Shown piece after piece: positions 61,150 to 64,000 of a stretch of DNA of 64,000 nt; position 1 is the stretch's first letter, and each line of letters begins with the position of its first letter. Position numbers and translations under genes: made by a program. The notes under the pieces were generated by a model. That model was given only the letters and a program-made list of their open reading frames with translations, was not told the origin of the DNA and made no database searches. Source of the stretch: Chitinophaga niabensis (GTDB lineage: Bacteria > Bacteroidota > Bacteroidia > Chitinophagales > Chitinophagaceae); assembly GCF_039545795.1 (NCBI RefSeq), contig NZ_CP154260.1, positions 2,609,001 through 2,673,000 on the forward strand. The letters are read 5' to 3'.

Positions 61150-61545
61150 TCAATCCAAAAACTTCTTCCTCACCATTTCATCCGGTACCATACACTGGTC
61201 CTTCTTCCCAAACCACCTATACCTGTTCTTTGCAATCCAGTTATACAAACTGTCCCGCAAGCCAACCGGTAATACTATTCCCACATACAACAGGTTAAAA
61301 GGAAAACCCAGCCTTCGCAACACCCTCAACACCGCCGTACTCCGCGTATAGGCCTTATCGTTATCTATCAGCACAAAGGAATCCATCTTCTCCGTATCCA
61401 ATGCAAACCGCTTTAACAACGCTTGCCCGGCAGCAGACTGCAAAGGAGCAAACTTAAACCGGTCGTGCTTATCATGCCTGATGACAACGTTCACACTGCC
61501 GTTGCAGAATTTACAAACACCGTCAAACAGGATGATCCGGCTCAA
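61150..61545 (-). CDS. thiol-disulfide oxidoreductase-like DCC family protein
   Basis: 131 residues. Opens IILFDGVCKFCNG with the CxxC pair (Cys11, Cys14) and the 'DGVC.FC' motif of the DCC (DUF393) family, followed by RHDKHDRFKFAPLQS. The family is thought to be redox-active. The ATG overlaps the purB stop by 4 nt, so it is made with purB; no metabolic link is known. Downstream is the 55-bp repeat array. Confidence 0.88.
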   Translation of the reverse strand: MSRIILFDGVCKFCNGSVNVVIRHDKHDRFKFAPLQSAAGQALLKRFALDTEKMDSFVLIDNDKAYTRSTAVLRVLRRLGFPFNLLYVGIVLPVGLRDSLYNWIAKNRYRWFGKKDQCMVPDEMVRKKFLD

Positions 61546-62882
61546 TGGATACCGGTATAATTATGAGGTGTGATAGCTTTCAGTTCTTTCTTCAAGGTAG
61601 CGCTGATCTTCAGTCCATCAATGAATTTGAGCATTGTTTTCTGCGTGATCTGCTCCCCGTTACGCGTTAATTCTTTCAACGCTTCATAAGGCTGCGGATA
61701 ATTCTCACGGCGCAAAACAGTTTGTATCGCTTCTGCAACAACTGCCCAGTTATTCTCCAGGTCCGCCTGTAATTTCGCAGCATTGAGGATCAGCTTGCCC
61801 AATCCTTTTTCAAGGGATTTAACAGCCAATACCGTATGTGCCATTGGCACACCAACATTGCGGAGTACAGTGGAATCCGTCAGGTCACGCTGCAGGCGGG
61901 AGATAGGAAGTTTAGCACTTAAGTGTTCAAACAAAGCATTCGCCAGGCCAAGGTTGCCTTCTGCATTTTCAAAGTCGATGGGGTTTACTTTATGCGGCAT
62001 CGCAGAAGAACCCACTTCGTTCTTTTTGATCTTCTGTTTGAAGTAATCCATGGAGATATAGGTCCACACATCACGTGCAAAATCCACGAGGATATTGTTC
62101 ACACGTTTCAAGGTATCAAACTGTGCGGAAAGATTATCGTAATGTTCAATCTGTGTGGTGTATTGCATCCTTTGCAGTCCTAATACCCCGTTCACAAACT
62201 TATTCCCGAACTTCTCCCAGTTAATGGAAGGGAAGGCAACATGATGTGCATTGAAATTCCCTGTTGCTCCACCAAACTTAGCCGCAAAAGGTATCTGGCC
62301 TAATAATTTGATCTGTCCTTCGAGTCTTTCTACAAACACCAGGATCTCTTTACCTAAACGGGTAGGAGATGCAGGCTGACCATGTGTTCTGGCCAGCATC
62401 GGTACAGCTTTCCATTCTTTTGCCAGTTTCTTCAGGTGAATGATCAGGTTGGAGATGGCAGGCAGGTAAACATGCTCTACCGCTTCCTTCCAGAGCAGGG
62501 GAGTAGCTGTGTTGTTCACATCCTGGGAAGTAAGGCCGAAGTGGATCCACTCCAGTTTATCTTCCAGCCCCAGGGCCTTCAGTTCATTTTTCAGGAAATA
62601 TTCCACTGCTTTAACATCGTGGTTGGTGATCTTTTCTGTATCCTTTACCAGCTGAGCATTTTCAATGGTGAAAGATTGATAGATGTTCCTTAAAGCAGGG
62701 ATCCTGGCTTTGGGCAGTGTAAAAAGCTTCTGGTCCGCCAGGGCTATGAAATATTCTACCTCTACCTGTACACGGTAGCGTATCAACGCAAACTCGGAAA
62801 AATAGGGGGCCAGTTCTTCCAATTGTCCTCTGTAACGCCCGTCTACCGGGGAAATAGCAGTTAAAGCTTGTAATTGCATCAT
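61542..62882 (-). CDS. purB: adenylosuccinate lyase
   Basis: 446 residues; two ATG codons are adjacent (62880-62882 and 62877-62879). SPVDGRYRGQLE at the N-terminus, HFGLTSQDVNNTAT, RTHGQPASPTRLGKE, and the signature GSSAMPHKVNPIDFENAEG. Cleaves SAICAR and adenylosuccinate in purine synthesis. The product of purC (10754) is its substrate. Overlaps the DCC gene by 4 nt. Divergent from mqnA across an 81-nt gap. Confidence 0.96.
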   Translation of the reverse strand: MMQLQALTAISPVDGRYRGQLEELAPYFSEFALIRYRVQVEVEYFIALADQKLFTLPKARIPALRNIYQSFTIENAQLVKDTEKITNHDVKAVEYFLKNELKALGLEDKLEWIHFGLTSQDVNNTATPLLWKEAVEHVYLPAISNLIIHLKKLAKEWKAVPMLARTHGQPASPTRLGKEILVFVERLEGQIKLLGQIPFAAKFGGATGNFNAHHVAFPSINWEKFGNKFVNGVLGLQRMQYTTQIEHYDNLSAQFDTLKRVNNILVDFARDVWTYISMDYFKQKIKKNEVGSSAMPHKVNPIDFENAEGNLGLANALFEHLSAKLPISRLQRDLTDSTVLRNVGVPMAHTVLAVKSLEKGLGKLILNAAKLQADLENNWAVVAEAIQTVLRRENYPQPYEALKELTRNGEQITQKTMLKFIDGLKISATLKKELKAITPHNYTGIH

Positions 62883-62935
62883 ATTTTAATTAACCGGTCA
62901 ATATAGCCCCTGGCATTAGTTTGCAGGAATTACTT

Positions 62936-62943
62936 TATTTTTG
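62936..62943 (+). promoter_or_regulatory. -7 promoter box for mqnA
   Basis: TATTTTTG fits TAnnTTTG, 20 nt before the TTG start at 62964. Confidence 0.6.
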
Positions 62944-62963
62944 CAGGCTCAAAATTACGGAAA

Positions 62964-63701
62964 TTGGAACGGAAAGTAAAAGTAGCGGCAGTTAGTTATT
63001 TGAATACGAAACCTTTATTATATGGTTTCAGGGATCATAAAGTGTTACGCTCCATGGAGCTGACAATGGATTATCCGGCTAAGATAGCCCGCCAGTTGAT
63101 TGATGGAGAAGTAGATCTGGCCCTGGTGCCGGTGGCAATTATTCCAAAATTGAAAGAATACCATATCATCGCAGATTTCTGCATTGGTGCGGAAGGCCCT
63201 GTTGCCTCTGTTTGCCTTTTCAGCGAGGTACCCCTGCAGGAGATAAAACGTATTTACCTGGACTACCAAAGCCGTACTTCCGTAGCCCTCCTGAAGGTTC
63301 TGGTGCGGGAGCACTGGAAACTGAACGTGGAATTTGTGGAAACTTCCGGAGATTACCAGGACCTGATCAAAGGAACAGACGCAGGACTCGTAATTGGAGA
63401 CCGTGCTCTCAAACAACGCCTCATTTCCCCTTATATATATGATCTCGGTGAAGCCTGGGTCCGCTTCACCAGCCTGCCTTTTGTATTTGCAGCCTGGATC
63501 AGCAACCGCCCGTTGCCTGTGGAATTCATCCAACAGTTCAACGATGCCAACCAGATCGGGCTCAATAACCTTCCGATAGTGGTATCTGAAAACGGCAGTC
63601 CGGATTACGATCTCACCACTTATTATACCCAGAACATCAGTTACCGTTTAACCCCTGCAAAGCGGCAGGGCATGCAAAAGTTCCTCAGTTACCTGCAATA
63701 A
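62964..63701 (+). CDS. mqnA: chorismate dehydratase MqnA (futalosine menaquinone pathway)
   Basis: 245 residues starting with TTG; no ATG lies before the conserved start. VAAVSYLNTKPLLYGF at the N-terminus and DLALVPVAIIPKL are diagnostic of MqnA, followed by YLDYQSRTSVALLKVL and DAGLVIGDRAL. MqnA turns chorismate into 3-enolpyruvylbenzoate, the entry to futalosine and menaquinone. MqnD shares the fold, but the SYLNTKP motif favours MqnA. Divergent from purB. Confidence 0.88.
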   Translation: MERKVKVAAVSYLNTKPLLYGFRDHKVLRSMELTMDYPAKIARQLIDGEVDLALVPVAIIPKLKEYHIIADFCIGAEGPVASVCLFSEVPLQEIKRIYLDYQSRTSVALLKVLVREHWKLNVEFVETSGDYQDLIKGTDAGLVIGDRALKQRLISPYIYDLGEAWVRFTSLPFVFAAWISNRPLPVEFIQQFNDANQIGLNNLPIVVSENGSPDYDLTTYYTQNISYRLTPAKRQGMQKFLSYLQ

Positions 63702-63733
63702 ATGCTTAACTTTCAATACTAAATTCATACAGT

Positions 63734-64000
63734 ATGAAGGCAGGCATCATTGGCTCTGGCGTGGTAGGTACTACCATAGGCCAGGGGCTGGTACGTTTAG
63801 GCCACTCCGTTATGATCGGAACACGGCATCCCAGGCAGGAGAAACTACAGCAATGGATGATGGAAAACAGCCCTGGCAGCAGCATTGGCACCTTCGCTGA
63901 AACAGCCGCTTATGGAGAAGTGATCTTTCTTTGTACCAACTGGAGTGGTACACAGAACGTGATCGAGCAGGCCGGTGTATGGAATTTCAAAAAGAAGATA
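63734..64000 (+). CDS. NAD(P)-binding F420-type oxidoreductase (partial, cut by window end)
   Basis: 89 codons of open frame from ATG 63734 to the edge. It begins MKAGIIGSGVVGTTIGQGL, a Rossmann loop G-S-G-V-V-G, and continues RLGHSVMIGTRHP, typical of the NADP-dependent F420-reductase/'NADPH-binding F420' family, where the Thr-Arg after the second strand binds the 2'-phosphate of NADPH. Most bacteria carrying it lack F420, so the real partner is uncertain. It is 32 nt after mqnA. Confidence 0.85.
   Translation, partial: MKAGIIGSGVVGTTIGQGLVRLGHSVMIGTRHPRQEKLQQWMMENSPGSSIGTFAETAAYGEVIFLCTNWSGTQNVIEQAGVWNFKKKI

Noticed and set aside
1..64000. tRNA, rRNA, insertion sequences, prophage or integrative element
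   Set aside because: Reading both strands I saw no tRNA-like cloverleaf with a TTCGA arm, no rRNA segments, no transposase, integrase or phage structural genes; XerD at 47508 is the housekeeping type.

Overview
This 64 kb stretch looks like chromosomal DNA of a Bacteroidota bacterium, most likely a Chitinophaga-like member of the Chitinophagaceae. Reasons: almost every plus-strand gene with a readable upstream region carries the phylum-type promoter (TAnnTTTG, sometimes with an upstream TTTG); Shine-Dalgarno sequences are essentially absent; and the gene set includes families typical of the phylum (DUF3276, DUF2911, lone FtsX-type permeases, LytS/LytT two-component pairs, secreted sulfatase, PIG-L deacetylase next to a sodium symporter, futalosine-pathway MqnA). 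I found no rRNA, tRNA, CRISPR array, insertion sequence or prophage. It reads as ordinary core and accessory chromosome with several small scars and repeat arrays.

Layout. 1-6200 (minus): one long unidirectional block. A UbiA-type prenyltransferase, a DprE1-like oxidase, a DprE2-like reductase and a HAD phosphatase form a tightly coupled set matching the polyprenyl-phosphate-arabinose pathway known from mycobacteria. Downstream are a patatin with internal membrane segments, a small membrane protein and an ABC exporter cut by the window edge. A GT-C-like membrane glycosyltransferase (6282-7913) diverges from it and may use the lipid-linked sugar. 8-16 kb: CGNR regulator plus DMT exporter, MgtC, a Rof-like Rho inhibitor, purC, a Crp-type regulator, a ClC channel, and an ABC exporter with a degenerate ATPase site. 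16-20.5 kb: DUF3276, a LytS/LytT pair leading into an erythromycin-esterase family gene, and a transglutaminase. 20.5-29.3 kb: thioredoxin, two poorly characterised proteins, pgi, a TspO-like protein, prfB with a programmed +1 frameshift (UAA stop), and pruA. 29-37.9 kb: sulfatase, peroxiredoxin, outer membrane barrel, pyrR, pyrB, FtsX permease, DUF486, serine hydrolase. 38-42.5 kb: PIG-L, two very small membrane proteins, sodium/solute symporter, probably one operon. 42.5-49 kb: DUF2911, a four-gene NarL-type signalling operon (minus), an unknown beta-sandwich protein, xerD, a small lipocalin-like protein. 49-64 kb: pyruvate carboxylase, alpha/beta hydrolase, a broken CoA-transferase fragment beside a perfect 96-bp duplication, a repeat-bearing barrel protein, ndk, nrnA, an FKBP lipoprotein, a stand-alone domain normally fused to a pseudouridine synthase, a 55-bp tandem array, a DCC protein, purB, mqnA, and the start of an F420-type NAD(P)-binding protein.

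Most notable items: the arabinose-type lipid carrier pathway with Ala at the position of the benzothiazinone-target Cys; the prfB recoding site with UAA; a set of promoters placed 5-10 nt upstream of start codons, which predicts leaderless or near-leaderless mRNAs; the deletion and duplication scar at 54 kb; three distinct non-coding or partly coding tandem repeats (90, 96 and 55 bp); and small unlisted genes between the PIG-L and symporter genes.
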